Shown: one piece after another, positions 43,301 through 50,431 of the stretch | Layout of the letters: every line of letters begins with the position of its first letter | Position numbering within the stretch: the first letter of the stretch is position 1 | NCBI RefSeq assembly: GCF_965227725.1 | Contig: NZ_CBDDGH010000001.1 | Span: forward strand, 806,001 to 870,000 | From: Shimia sp965227725 | GTDB taxonomy: Bacteria; Pseudomonadota; Alphaproteobacteria; Rhodobacterales; Rhodobacteraceae | DNA: 64,000 nt | Direction: 5' to 3' | Notes under the pieces: model-generated | What the model was told of the DNA's origin: nothing | What the model saw: the letters and a program-made list of their open reading frames with translations, nothing else | Databases searched by the model: none | Translations under genes and position numbers: made by a program

Positions 43301-43807
43301 GAGGGCAATATCGCGCTTTTGGGGGATTTTGTCCCCACCATGCGCGTGCAGGCCACCGCCGAGCAGCCGGATGCAACCATCTTCATCATCATCGACGGCC
43401 GTATGGACGATCCTGAGATCAAGCTGGAGAGCGACCCGGAGCTGCCGGACGATGAAGTTCTGTCACAACTGTTGTTTGGGCGTGATCTGTCCAGCATTTC
43501 GCCGCTGCAGGCCGCACAGCTGGCCGCCGCGCTGGCCACGCTTTCCGGACAGGGCGCGCGCGGGCCGCAGCTTGGCAAAAACGCAGGGCTTGATGATTTT
43601 GGGCTGACCTTTGACGAGGATGGCGCGCCGGGCGTGCGCGCGGGCAAATACCTTGATGAGAACATCTACACCGAGGTGGGGGTGGACAGCGAAGGCAAGA
43701 GCACGATCAGCCTCAACCTCGATGTCACCGACAATCTGACTGTCAAAGGCAAGGTTGGCTCAGATGACGAAAGCGGGATCGGGATTTTCTTTCAGCGCGA
43801 CTATTGA
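40358..43807 (+). CDS. tamB: Translocation and assembly module protein TamB
   Basis: Large inner-membrane anchored periplasmic protein, 1149 residues, working with TamA in outer-membrane protein or lipid transport. An N-terminal hydrophobic segment (FAIILLWLLPMTATA) is followed by long beta-repeat AsmA/TamB-like sequence. The C-terminus has the DUF490/TamB domain with LDFLSNPFELDEGNIALLG, DDEVLSQLLFGRDLSSISPLQAAQLAAAL and a final beta-strand ending FFQRDY. Its ATG overlaps the tamA stop. A short convergent space follows with a TetR gene on the other strand. Confidence 0.92.
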   Translation: MRWFAIILLWLLPMTATAQQAEEASDEDKGMLTRFLEDSLSGAGREVEVIGLRGAISSNATIEELRISDADGPWLSLKGLSLNWNRLAVLRGNVNVNELSAEEISLARIPKTDPNPTTAEAKPFALPELPVSINIKALKADRISLGEPILGEAVDFALDARLILEGGNGDVLLSATRLGGPAGRFSVDGAYSNDTELLRLDLQAAEDAGGLVATLAQLPGAPPLGLTVLGEGPLSDFIADLRLTSDGEERLAGQVELSTEPAPASDTGGDSAETKPTQVIRADIAGNMAPLFAPDYKDFFGESIALNTLLRRFGDGRTTLENLSLVSRTLNLDGQLALTAKNLPESFDLNITLRDDTGAPVLLPVSGPKNYVQSAQLKAQFDATEGQIWTLKGDVTGIETESAKLQSVVLDGSGDIVANPQQRVTAEIALTMAGLALPDPALTEALGNSASMAANVDWTEGEGVRLSDLMVDAAQASLKGDAHLTGQGQDMNIATNADLSVPDLANLAGLVGRDLGGAIMAQLSGDIAPLSAGFDLDLTAGAMDLAIGEPQVDVLLTGESSLALSARRDETGLTLRQGDLKTSQLTASGNGTLASENSDLHFEAALAEVASVAQIEGLSGPATVEGNAKQTGADWAFDLTATAPAQSRAVIRAALPQSGGISADYDLEIGRVETFVPSLPGAASIKGTAAQSGAGWAVDFDAAAPFNTKGRGQGVIDPTGTGTNFALAGDFPLAAANPALQPNAIQGLAQYDLRIQGALEPASVTGTVSMSGARFAMPDLRIALEDISGTIGLANNTAQINLNTQFSGGGDIAVAGSLGLAPPFNANLPVTLRGLQYQQGQLFETTADGTITLSGPATGGGRIAGDISLSQTNIRISPVGLSGGGAVPEITHLAEPGAVHITRNRAGLIAREEASGPSAPPFGLDVAINIADRIAVRGLGLNADFNGGMRITGTTNDIRPNGELDLIRGRLDFLSNPFELDEGNIALLGDFVPTMRVQATAEQPDATIFIIIDGRMDDPEIKLESDPELPDDEVLSQLLFGRDLSSISPLQAAQLAAALATLSGQGARGPQLGKNAGLDDFGLTFDEDGAPGVRAGKYLDENIYTEVGVDSEGKSTISLNLDVTDNLTVKGKVGSDDESGIGIFFQRDY

Positions 43808-43822
43808 GCGGGGTGTGCGGGG

Positions 43823-44380
43823 TCAGGCACCGGCCTGCACGCTGCGCAAACACATGTCCCGCAACTGCGCGCGGGTTTCATCGCTGAGCGGTTTGCCCTG
43901 TGCGCGCTGCCATTTCAGGGTGTTGCGGATCGCCCCGCCGATAAAGCCGCCCATCACGCCCGGATCGCCTGCAATAGAGCCGCCTTCGTCCTGCAGTTGG
44001 CGCAGCACACCCGCGATAAAGGACGCCGACTTTTCGAAGCTGGCCATCACATCCGCGCCTGGCAGCAGGGGCACGTTGGACAGATATTCAAACAACACGG
44101 CGCGGTCGGCATCCTGCCAGATGAAGTCGATGTGGTTGTCGATATAACGCTCAAGCCGCACGAGCGCGGGTTGGCTTGGATCATCGCCCGCCGTGAGCGC
44201 CTCTGCCATCACCGCGGCGAGATCATCATAGACCGCGCGGATCAGCACATCCTTGTTTTCAAAGTGATTATAGAGCGATCCCGTCGCCACCCCGGCGCGC
44301 TGAGCGATCTTGGACATGGACGCCTGTGTCCCATGCGCAACCAGCATTGCTGCGGTGGCTTCCAGAATTTTTTCACGCAT
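43823..44380 (-). CDS. TetR/AcrR-family transcriptional regulator
   Basis: Repressor of 185 residues from the ATG at 44380 (a TTG at 44407 is an alternative start). Helix-turn-helix residues are REKILEATAAMLVAHG and SKIAQRAGVATGSLYNHFENKDVLIRAVY. The C-terminal domain has TetR_C-like helices. It has no close target gene: tamB converges from the left and an MBL-fold hydrolase gene lies 100 bases upstream on the same strand. A TGAAC-TCTC-GTTCA palindrome in its leader suggests autoregulation. Its ligand is unknown. Confidence 0.82.
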   Translation of the reverse strand: MREKILEATAAMLVAHGTQASMSKIAQRAGVATGSLYNHFENKDVLIRAVYDDLAAVMAEALTAGDDPSQPALVRLERYIDNHIDFIWQDADRAVLFEYLSNVPLLPGADVMASFEKSASFIAGVLRQLQDEGGSIAGDPGVMGGFIGGAIRNTLKWQRAQGKPLSDETRAQLRDMCLRSVQAGA

Positions 44381-44423
44381 CCCGTGTCGTGTCCCTGCGC
44401 TCGGCAAATAGCCATGTCCCCAA

Positions 44424-44437
44424 TGAACTCTCGTTCA
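44424..44437. promoter_or_regulatory. TGAAC-TCTC-GTTCA palindrome, possible TetR autoregulatory site
   Basis: Perfect 5-base arms with a 4-base centre, 43 bases upstream of the TetR ATG. It is short and could arise by chance. Confidence 0.4.
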
Positions 44438-44512
44438 ACTGGGCACCGACCCTAAGCGCAGGGCACGATTGAGACAAGGGTTTGTGCGCTCTCAGCCCGT
44501 AAGCAGCCCTGC

Positions 44513-45313
44513 TTAAAGAGGCAAAAAGCGGAAGGTTTCCCCCTCTGCCGCAACTTTGCCCAATCCGGGAAAGGCAAAATGTGTGGCGGCAATGGTGGTG
44601 CCGGATGCTGCGGCCTCAGCCAACAGGGCGCGGCGTGTAACCACCGCCTGCGCCGCATCCCCATCCAGGGCATAGGTGACCTCGGGATGGGCAAACTGCA
44701 CCGCCTCTGAGATGACCGCATCTCCAATGATTAGAAGTGTCTCATTGCCACTTTCAATCTGTACACCCGAATGCCCGGGTGTGTGACCCGGAAGCGGCAC
44801 CAAACTGATCCCTGATATCAGACTCTGTTTCGGCTGAAAAAGCACCACCCGGTCTTTGATACCAGCGGCAACACTCTGGATCATTTGCACCATCGGGCGG
44901 GTGTCTTCATCCACCGCATTCGGCAGATCAGGGTTAGTCCAGAACGCCCACTCCGCTTCGGCAATGTGAATAGTTACCTCCGGAAACACATCACTGTCCA
45001 GAAAACCGCCCAGATGATCTGCATGCATGTGGGTCAGCACGATGTCTGTGGGGGTTTCGCCTTGCAGAGGCTCCCAGGCCTGGCCGGTCTGCGGAAACCG
45101 CGCCTGAAGCGCTTGGGCAGAGCCTGTATCGACAAGGATGACCCGGTTTTGTCCTCGCACGACCCAAAAATTTGCGCCGATCTCAACCTCGTCGCCCAAA
45201 TCGACGTCTTCGGGCACTTGGGAGAAATACGCGGACGGCAGCACAAAGCCCCCGTCGTTGAAGGTAGTCACCTCAAAATCGCCAATGTTCAGGCTGTGTG
45301 TACGCTCTGTCAT
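44513..45313 (-). CDS. MBL-fold metallo-hydrolase
   Basis: Zinc-dependent hydrolase of the metallo-beta-lactamase superfamily, 266 residues. The metal motif HMHADHLGG is near residue 94, followed by a downstream HTPGHSG histidine, an aspartate GDAVISEAVQF and a final ATHFAFPGLG histidine. This matches the quorum-quenching-lactonase/glyoxalase-II-like subgroup, but the substrate is unknown. The ATG at 45313 has GGAG six bases upstream. It is divergent from a GlxA-type regulator gene, which may control it. There is no signal peptide, so it is cytoplasmic. Confidence 0.88.
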   Translation of the reverse strand: MTERTHSLNIGDFEVTTFNDGGFVLPSAYFSQVPEDVDLGDEVEIGANFWVVRGQNRVILVDTGSAQALQARFPQTGQAWEPLQGETPTDIVLTHMHADHLGGFLDSDVFPEVTIHIAEAEWAFWTNPDLPNAVDEDTRPMVQMIQSVAAGIKDRVVLFQPKQSLISGISLVPLPGHTPGHSGVQIESGNETLLIIGDAVISEAVQFAHPEVTYALDGDAAQAVVTRRALLAEAAASGTTIAATHFAFPGLGKVAAEGETFRFLPL

Positions 45314-45368
45314 GATATGCTCCATCACTGTTTCCCAAAGCATATGGTGGTGGGCGCTGGCTGTGCTA

Positions 45369-45384
45369 TTGTCGTAAATGACAA
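45369..45384. promoter_or_regulatory. TTGTC-GTAAAT-GACAA inverted repeat between the hydrolase and the AraC-type regulator
   Basis: Perfect 5-base arms around a 6-base centre in the 96-base divergent promoter space (45314-45409). An AAGCATATG sequence also appears twice in this space. Either could be a regulator site for one or both genes. Confidence 0.4.
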
Positions 45385-45409
45385 ATTATTTGCTGATAGC
45401 GCCAAGCAT

Positions 45410-46306
45410 ATGCCTTCCAAAACCACCACCATTCTTGCCTATCCCGGCGCTCTGCAATCTGCAGTCTTTGGGCTGCAGGATTTCCTGTCCCATACGGGTC
45501 TCAACCCAAAAATCGTCACTAATTCAGCTGAATTTGGCTCAAAATCAGATGCCATCCTGCTTCCACCAGCCGCGCAGTCTGTGAATCCGCAAGCGCATCC
45601 AGACCTCTTGAATGGGCTGAAAGCCGCAGCAGAGAGTGGCGCGTTGATCTGTTCCGCCTGTGTGGGCGTGACCTGGATTGCCGCTGCGGGGCTGGATGCC
45701 GGACGTGCGGTCACCACCCATTGGGGCGTTGCGCCGCAACTGCGCAAAGACTGGCCTCAGCTACACGTGGACACCGATCAGCTTGTGATCGAGCATCAAA
45801 ACCTTGTCACTGCAGGCGGGATGATGGCTTGGGTGGATCTGGCGCTGATCGTGATCGAACGGCTGGCGGGCCACGAGGTGATGCTCAACACTGCCCGGCA
45901 TTTTGTGGTGGAACCTGTGCGGCGCGATCAGAGGCGCTTTCAGCGGTTTCGCCCCATCCTTGACCACGGAGATGCGCAGGTGCTGCGCACTCAGACGCTT
46001 CTGGAGCGCGTGCTGGATCAGCCCATATCAGTCTCTAATCTGGCTCAAAACGCAGGTCTGTCCGAGCGCAGCCTTCAGCGCCGTTTCAGCGCGGCCACGG
46101 GCCTCAATCTCACCCGCTACTTACAGAACCTGCGTATGGAGCGTGCAAAATCTCTGCTGGCGGACAGCCGCATTCCTGTGGCCGAGGTGGCGGCGCGGTC
46201 TGGCTACAGCGACCTTCCCGCCTTTCACCGTGTTTTCTCTCGCATCACAGGGATGACGCCTGCGGGCTTTCGAAAATCGGTCTGGTCGCAACACACAACG
46301 TCATAG
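45410..46306 (+). CDS. GlxA-family transcriptional regulator (DJ-1/PfpI domain fused to AraC helix-turn-helix)
   Basis: Regulator of 298 residues. The N-terminal 160 or so residues form a DJ-1/PfpI-like domain (ILAYPGALQSAVFGLQDFL; nucleophile-elbow region ICSACVGVTWIAAAG). The C-terminal AraC/XylS helix-turn-helix (about residues 200-290) shows ISVSNLAQNAGLSERSLQRRFSAATG and VAEVAARSGYSDLPAFHRVFSRITGMTPAGFRKS. It begins at an ATG with no strong ribosome site. It is divergent from the MBL-fold hydrolase and probably activates it. Such regulators often sense small metabolites. Confidence 0.87.
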   Translation: MPSKTTTILAYPGALQSAVFGLQDFLSHTGLNPKIVTNSAEFGSKSDAILLPPAAQSVNPQAHPDLLNGLKAAAESGALICSACVGVTWIAAAGLDAGRAVTTHWGVAPQLRKDWPQLHVDTDQLVIEHQNLVTAGGMMAWVDLALIVIERLAGHEVMLNTARHFVVEPVRRDQRRFQRFRPILDHGDAQVLRTQTLLERVLDQPISVSNLAQNAGLSERSLQRRFSAATGLNLTRYLQNLRMERAKSLLADSRIPVAEVAARSGYSDLPAFHRVFSRITGMTPAGFRKSVWSQHTTS

Positions 46307-46340
46307 CGAAACGCCTCCGCACGACGCAGAAACAGTCTCT

Positions 46341-46368
46341 AATTCACCTGAATTCCGTGAATTTTCTC
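46341..46368 (+). terminator. Weak hairpin between convergent GlxA-type and XRE-cupin genes
   Basis: AATTCAC (46341-46347) pairs with GTGAATT (46357-46363), followed by TTCTC. The stem is short and AT-rich. It is in the right place for transcription of the AraC-type gene to end, but it may not be a real terminator. Confidence 0.3.
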
Positions 46369-46924
46369 AGGCGTTTTTGACAATCAGAAACACCCGCGCG
46401 GCCTCTGTCGCCTCAATGGCGTGTGCCACGTCGGCCGCATAGCGTGCGGTGTCACCTGCCGCCAATTCCTGCTCGGCTGTGCCACTGTTGATCCGCACCG
46501 CCCCTTCCAACACCGTAAGCTGCTCTTGAGCGCCGCGTTTGTGAGGCTGGCTTTTGAGGCTGCCACCCGTCTCAAAACGGATGTCATAGACCTCATGCCC
46601 GCCCACATCCTCAGGCGGGGAGAGAATGCGGATCACGCAACGGTGCCCCATATTGTCAAAACTCGGCACATCGCTGTCGCGCAGCACCTCTATTTTGTCG
46701 GCTGTTTCTTCATCCAGAAGCCCCGCGAAATCCACCTGCAAGGCGCGCGTGAGGTTCCAGAGGGTCGCAATGGTCGGGCTGCTTTCGCCACGCTCAATCT
46801 GGCTCACCATGGAGCGACTCACCCCGGAGAGTTTGGCCACCGCTTCCAGCGAAAGCCCTTGTTCACGACGCGCCGCGCGCAGACGGCTGGGCAAAAGTTG
46901 AAGTATCGACAGATCGTTATCCAT
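46367..46924 (-). CDS. XRE-family transcriptional regulator with cupin sensor domain
   Basis: Regulator of 185 residues. An N-terminal XRE helix-turn-helix (residues about 10-65) reads LRAARREQGLSLEAVAKLSGVSRSMVSQIERGESSPTIATLWNL; its key part is VSRSMVSQIERGESSPT. A C-terminal cupin barrel (about residues 100-180) shows GGHEVYDIRFETGGSLKSQPHKRGAQEQLTVLEGAVRI with HEV and QPHKRG positions. It is divergent from the thiolase gene 149 bases away and is likely autoregulated. Its ligand is unknown. Confidence 0.88.
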   Translation of the reverse strand: MDNDLSILQLLPSRLRAARREQGLSLEAVAKLSGVSRSMVSQIERGESSPTIATLWNLTRALQVDFAGLLDEETADKIEVLRDSDVPSFDNMGHRCVIRILSPPEDVGGHEVYDIRFETGGSLKSQPHKRGAQEQLTVLEGAVRINSGTAEQELAAGDTARYAADVAHAIEATEAARVFLIVKNA

Positions 46925-47073
46925 CTCTCACAGATGCGGCCAAGCCACTGCCTTTGTCAATTGCCGCGCGCTTTGGCACATATCTCACAGCAACTGTGAC
47001 GCGCCGTTCCTGCTGACTCGCCCTTTCTGCATCTGCATAGTGCGCGACAAATACGACTGAGAGGAGATGACCC

Positions 47074-48249
47074 ATGTCGGATATCGTAATTCTGGGCGGC
47101 GCCCGTACCGCTGTTGGCACTTTTGGCGGCTCTCTCGCCAACACCCCACCGATCGAGCTGGCGACTGCTGTGTCCAAAGCCGCGATTGAGCGCGCTGGCG
47201 TGCAAGGCGACCAGATCGGCCACGTGGCATTTGGCCATGTCATCAACACCGAGCCGCGCGACATGTATCTGTCCCGCGTTGCTTCCGTTGAAGCGGGCGT
47301 GCCCAACACCACCCCGGCGATGAACGTGAACCGTCTCTGCGGCTCCGGCCTTCAGGCGATCGTGTCCGCCACTCAGTCTCTGATGCTGGGCGATGCAGAC
47401 TTCGCACTGGCCGGTGGTGCCGAAAACATGTCCCGCTCCCCTTACGTCCTGCAACAGCAGCGCTGGGGTCAGAAGATGGGTGACGTGAAAACCCTGGACA
47501 TGATGCTGGGCGCGCTGAACTGCCCGTTTGGCACCGGCCACATGGGTGTGACCGCGGAGAACGTTGCAGATGAGCACGATGTGACCCGTGAAGACATGGA
47601 CGCTTTCGCCCTGACCAGCCAAGAGCGCGCCGCAGCTGCCATCGAAGCAGGCTATTTTGACGAGCAGATCACCCCGGTCGACGTCAAAGTGAAGCGCGAC
47701 ATGGTGCCATTTGCGCGTGACGAGCACCCAACCGCCTCCACCATGGAGACCCTCGGCAAGCTGCGTCCGGTCTTCAAGAAAGACGGCCGCGTGACCGCAG
47801 GCAACGCATCCGGTCTGAACGACGGTGCCGCCGCCATCGTGCTGGCGCGCGAAGAGGCTGCCAAAGCCGCTGGCCTGACACCGAAGTTCCGCGTTCTGGG
47901 CTACGCCCACGCCGGTGTGCGCCCAGAGGTGATGGGCATTGGCCCAATCCCAGCGGTGGAAAATCTGCTGGCAAAAACCGGTCTCTCCGTGGCCGACTTT
48001 GATGTGATCGAGAGCAACGAGGCGTTTGCCTCCCAAGCCATCGCCGTGAACAAAGGCCTTGGTCTGGACACCGACAAAGTGAACCCGAACGGCGGCGCGA
48101 TTTCTCTGGGCCACCCGGTTGGCGCAACCGGCGCGATCATCACCGTGAAGCTGATGTATGAACTGGAGCGCACCGGCGGTTCTAAAGGTCTCGCGACCAT
48201 GTGCATCGGCGGCGGCCAGGGCATCGCGCTGGCGATCGAGCGCATCTAA
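47074..48249 (+). CDS. Acetyl-CoA C-acyltransferase (beta-ketothiolase, BktB-like)
   Basis: Thiolase of 391 residues that condenses or cleaves beta-ketoacyl-CoA. The nucleophile is C89 in VNRLCGSGLQAIV, the base H349 is in GHPVGATGA, and C379 is in MCIGGGQGIALAIERI. The EPRDMYLSRVA and GHVINTEP segments resemble BktB-type thiolases that accept C4-C6 substrates more than PhaA. The ATG at 47074 has a GAGGAGATGACCC ribosome site. It may work in beta-oxidation or polyhydroxyalkanoate synthesis, and no partner reductase is adjacent. Confidence 0.92.
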   Translation: MSDIVILGGARTAVGTFGGSLANTPPIELATAVSKAAIERAGVQGDQIGHVAFGHVINTEPRDMYLSRVASVEAGVPNTTPAMNVNRLCGSGLQAIVSATQSLMLGDADFALAGGAENMSRSPYVLQQQRWGQKMGDVKTLDMMLGALNCPFGTGHMGVTAENVADEHDVTREDMDAFALTSQERAAAAIEAGYFDEQITPVDVKVKRDMVPFARDEHPTASTMETLGKLRPVFKKDGRVTAGNASGLNDGAAAIVLAREEAAKAAGLTPKFRVLGYAHAGVRPEVMGIGPIPAVENLLAKTGLSVADFDVIESNEAFASQAIAVNKGLGLDTDKVNPNGGAISLGHPVGATGAIITVKLMYELERTGGSKGLATMCIGGGQGIALAIERI

Positions 48250-48390
48250 GCCGCGCTAAGATACCGCGCTGAAATTTCGGCGGGTGGCCAGAGGTTCATG
48301 CCTTGGCCATCCGCCCCACCGGCCCCCGTCGCAATCGGGCCGCAAAACAGATGCGACACCCATGTTTCCCAAAATGACTGATCTTGTGCA

Positions 48391-50430
48391 CTAGTCGATC
48401 CAGACGGTGATGCGATCAGATTGTCCGCGCGCATCAATCACGGTGATTGTCGCGCTGCCGCGCCCTGCCGCGGGCAGGGTCACATCCCCATGACGCACTC
48501 CGCTCGCCACAGGCGCACCGTTGGCCAGAACGGTCACCGGAAAGGCGGCGTTTTTGACCTTGATCGTCATACCGTCCCGCGCGCCGGCAAGTCTGGCACC
48601 TTCCGGAGGAAAGGCCACTTCCAAGGCGTCTTCGCTGCGCTCAAAGACGGCGTTGCGGCCGCGAAATGTTTTGAGCGGTTCAGGCAGTGCGGCGTTGCTG
48701 ACGATCAGCGTTTCCGGCGGTGGGGTTGGCAAGGGATCCAGCGTGGGCTTCACCCGCTGAAACACATCAAACAGCACAGGGGCCGCGATCTCTGCACCAA
48801 AGGCGCCCGGCACCGGCGTGCCATCGGGGCGCCCGATCCAGACACCGGCCACATGACGCCCATCAAAACCGATGGCCCAAGTGTCCCGATGCCCATAGCT
48901 GGTACCGGTCTTATAGGCCAAGCCACTGCGCGGTGCGCCTGCGGGTGGGGCTATCTCTGAGAGGATATCGGCCAGATGCCAGGCCGCCGATCTGCTGATC
49001 ACACGCTGCTGTCGCGGGGTGTCCTTCCCCGCCTGCCAGATCAGAGGTTGGGCAACACCGCCTTGGGGGATCATCGCGTAAAGCGTCACCAGCTCTTCCA
49101 GTGAGACACCGACCCCGCCCAGCGCCACCGCGAGTCCAGCTGTACCGCCGAGCAGCTCCGGAGCCATGCCCGCAGCCCGCATCGCGGCCATCAGATTGGC
49201 GGGCCCCAACTCATCCGTGAGCATGACCACCGGAATGTTCCGCGACTGCGCCAAGGCCTCCCGCACGCGCAGCGCGCCGCGAAACTGGCCATCAAAATTC
49301 TGCGGCGCGTAGCGGCCAAATCGGGTGGGCACATCGGCAATCAGGGTTTCGGGATGGGCCAAGCCTCGGTCAAAGGACAGCCCGTAAACCAGAGGTTTCA
49401 GCGTTGAGCCCGGCGAGCGTTTGGCTCGGGTCATATCAATGAAGCCCTGCCGTGCATCCGCCTGTGTCAGACCTGCGGACCCAACAGAGGCAAGGATCTC
49501 GCCGCTGTGATGATCTGCCACCACCATGGCGATCGACACGCGCTCCTCAAGGCCGCGCAAAGCCTCCTGCGCCAATGTCTCAAGCGAGGTCTGCAAAACG
49601 CGATCCACCGTCACCTGATGCCGCGCGGCCTCTGGGGCCGCTGCCCTTGCGCGGTCCGCCAGATGCATCGCCACAGCGGGAAAGGCCCGCCGCACTTTTG
49701 GCACAGGGGTCATCAAAGCCGCATCCACACCCTCTTGATCCAGCACCCCAGCGGTCTTTGCGCGCCAAAGCACCCGTTCCCGCGCGGCCTCAGCAGCTTC
49801 AGGGTTGCGGTCAGGCCGCCGCGCATTGGGGCTTTGCGGCAGGGCGACCAAAAGCGCGGCCTGCGCAGGTGTCAGCCTGTGAGGCTCTTTGCCAAACCAA
49901 GACAGGGTGGCGGCGCGTATGCCTTCGAGATTGCCGCCAAACGGCGCATGGGTGAGATAGAGACCAAGGATTTCCTGCTTGCTCAGGTGCTGCTCCAACG
50001 CAAGCGCCAGCCGGATCTGGCGCAGCTTTCCGGCCCAGGTCCCGGTGCCGGAATCCTCAATCAGTCGTGCCACCTGCATGGTCAACGTCGAGCCTCCAGA
50101 CACCACCCGCCCATGCCACGAAGATTGCGCCACGGCACGGGCCAGCGCCCAAGCATCTACCCCCTGATGGGTCCAGAAGCGTTTGTCCTCATAGGCCAGC
50201 AAGGTCTCAAGATAGAGCGGGTCTACCGCGTCGCTTTGCGCCCCAAGCCGCCACAGCCCGCCGTCAACTGTATAGGCCCGCAGGAGCTGCCCGTTGCGAT
50301 CCACCACCTCGACCGAGGTGTCGGCCAGAAGATTTGGCAGCTCTGTCTCCGCCACCCATTGATCAAAAGCGTCCCGCGCCCCTGCCAGAAGCAGAAGCGT
50401 GAACACCAGAAAAACAGGCAGGATCCGCAT
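48391..50430 (-). CDS. pbpC: Penicillin-binding protein 1C (bifunctional peptidoglycan synthase)
   Basis: Class A penicillin-binding protein of 679 residues. An N-terminal membrane anchor (about 5-17) precedes the GT51 glycosyltransferase with catalytic E81 in AYEDKRFWTHQGVD and the GGSTLTMQVARL motif. The transpeptidase domain has SPGSTLKP near residue 338, SRN, and KTGTSYGHRDTW. A C-terminal BiPBP_C-like beta domain follows. It starts one base after the alpha-2-macroglobulin stop; pbpC-alpha-2-macroglobulin pairing is established in proteobacteria. It acts at the inner membrane facing the periplasm. Confidence 0.94.
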   Translation of the reverse strand: MRILPVFLVFTLLLLAGARDAFDQWVAETELPNLLADTSVEVVDRNGQLLRAYTVDGGLWRLGAQSDAVDPLYLETLLAYEDKRFWTHQGVDAWALARAVAQSSWHGRVVSGGSTLTMQVARLIEDSGTGTWAGKLRQIRLALALEQHLSKQEILGLYLTHAPFGGNLEGIRAATLSWFGKEPHRLTPAQAALLVALPQSPNARRPDRNPEAAEAARERVLWRAKTAGVLDQEGVDAALMTPVPKVRRAFPAVAMHLADRARAAAPEAARHQVTVDRVLQTSLETLAQEALRGLEERVSIAMVVADHHSGEILASVGSAGLTQADARQGFIDMTRAKRSPGSTLKPLVYGLSFDRGLAHPETLIADVPTRFGRYAPQNFDGQFRGALRVREALAQSRNIPVVMLTDELGPANLMAAMRAAGMAPELLGGTAGLAVALGGVGVSLEELVTLYAMIPQGGVAQPLIWQAGKDTPRQQRVISRSAAWHLADILSEIAPPAGAPRSGLAYKTGTSYGHRDTWAIGFDGRHVAGVWIGRPDGTPVPGAFGAEIAAPVLFDVFQRVKPTLDPLPTPPPETLIVSNAALPEPLKTFRGRNAVFERSEDALEVAFPPEGARLAGARDGMTIKVKNAAFPVTVLANGAPVASGVRHGDVTLPAAGRGSATITVIDARGQSDRITVWID

Positions 50431-50431
50431 G

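Noticed and set aside
48250..48390. Short minus-strand frame in the bktB-pbpC gap
   Set aside because: About 46 codons in the gap with no ribosome site, overlapping both genes, and no recognised family; I see nothing else in this 141-base space.
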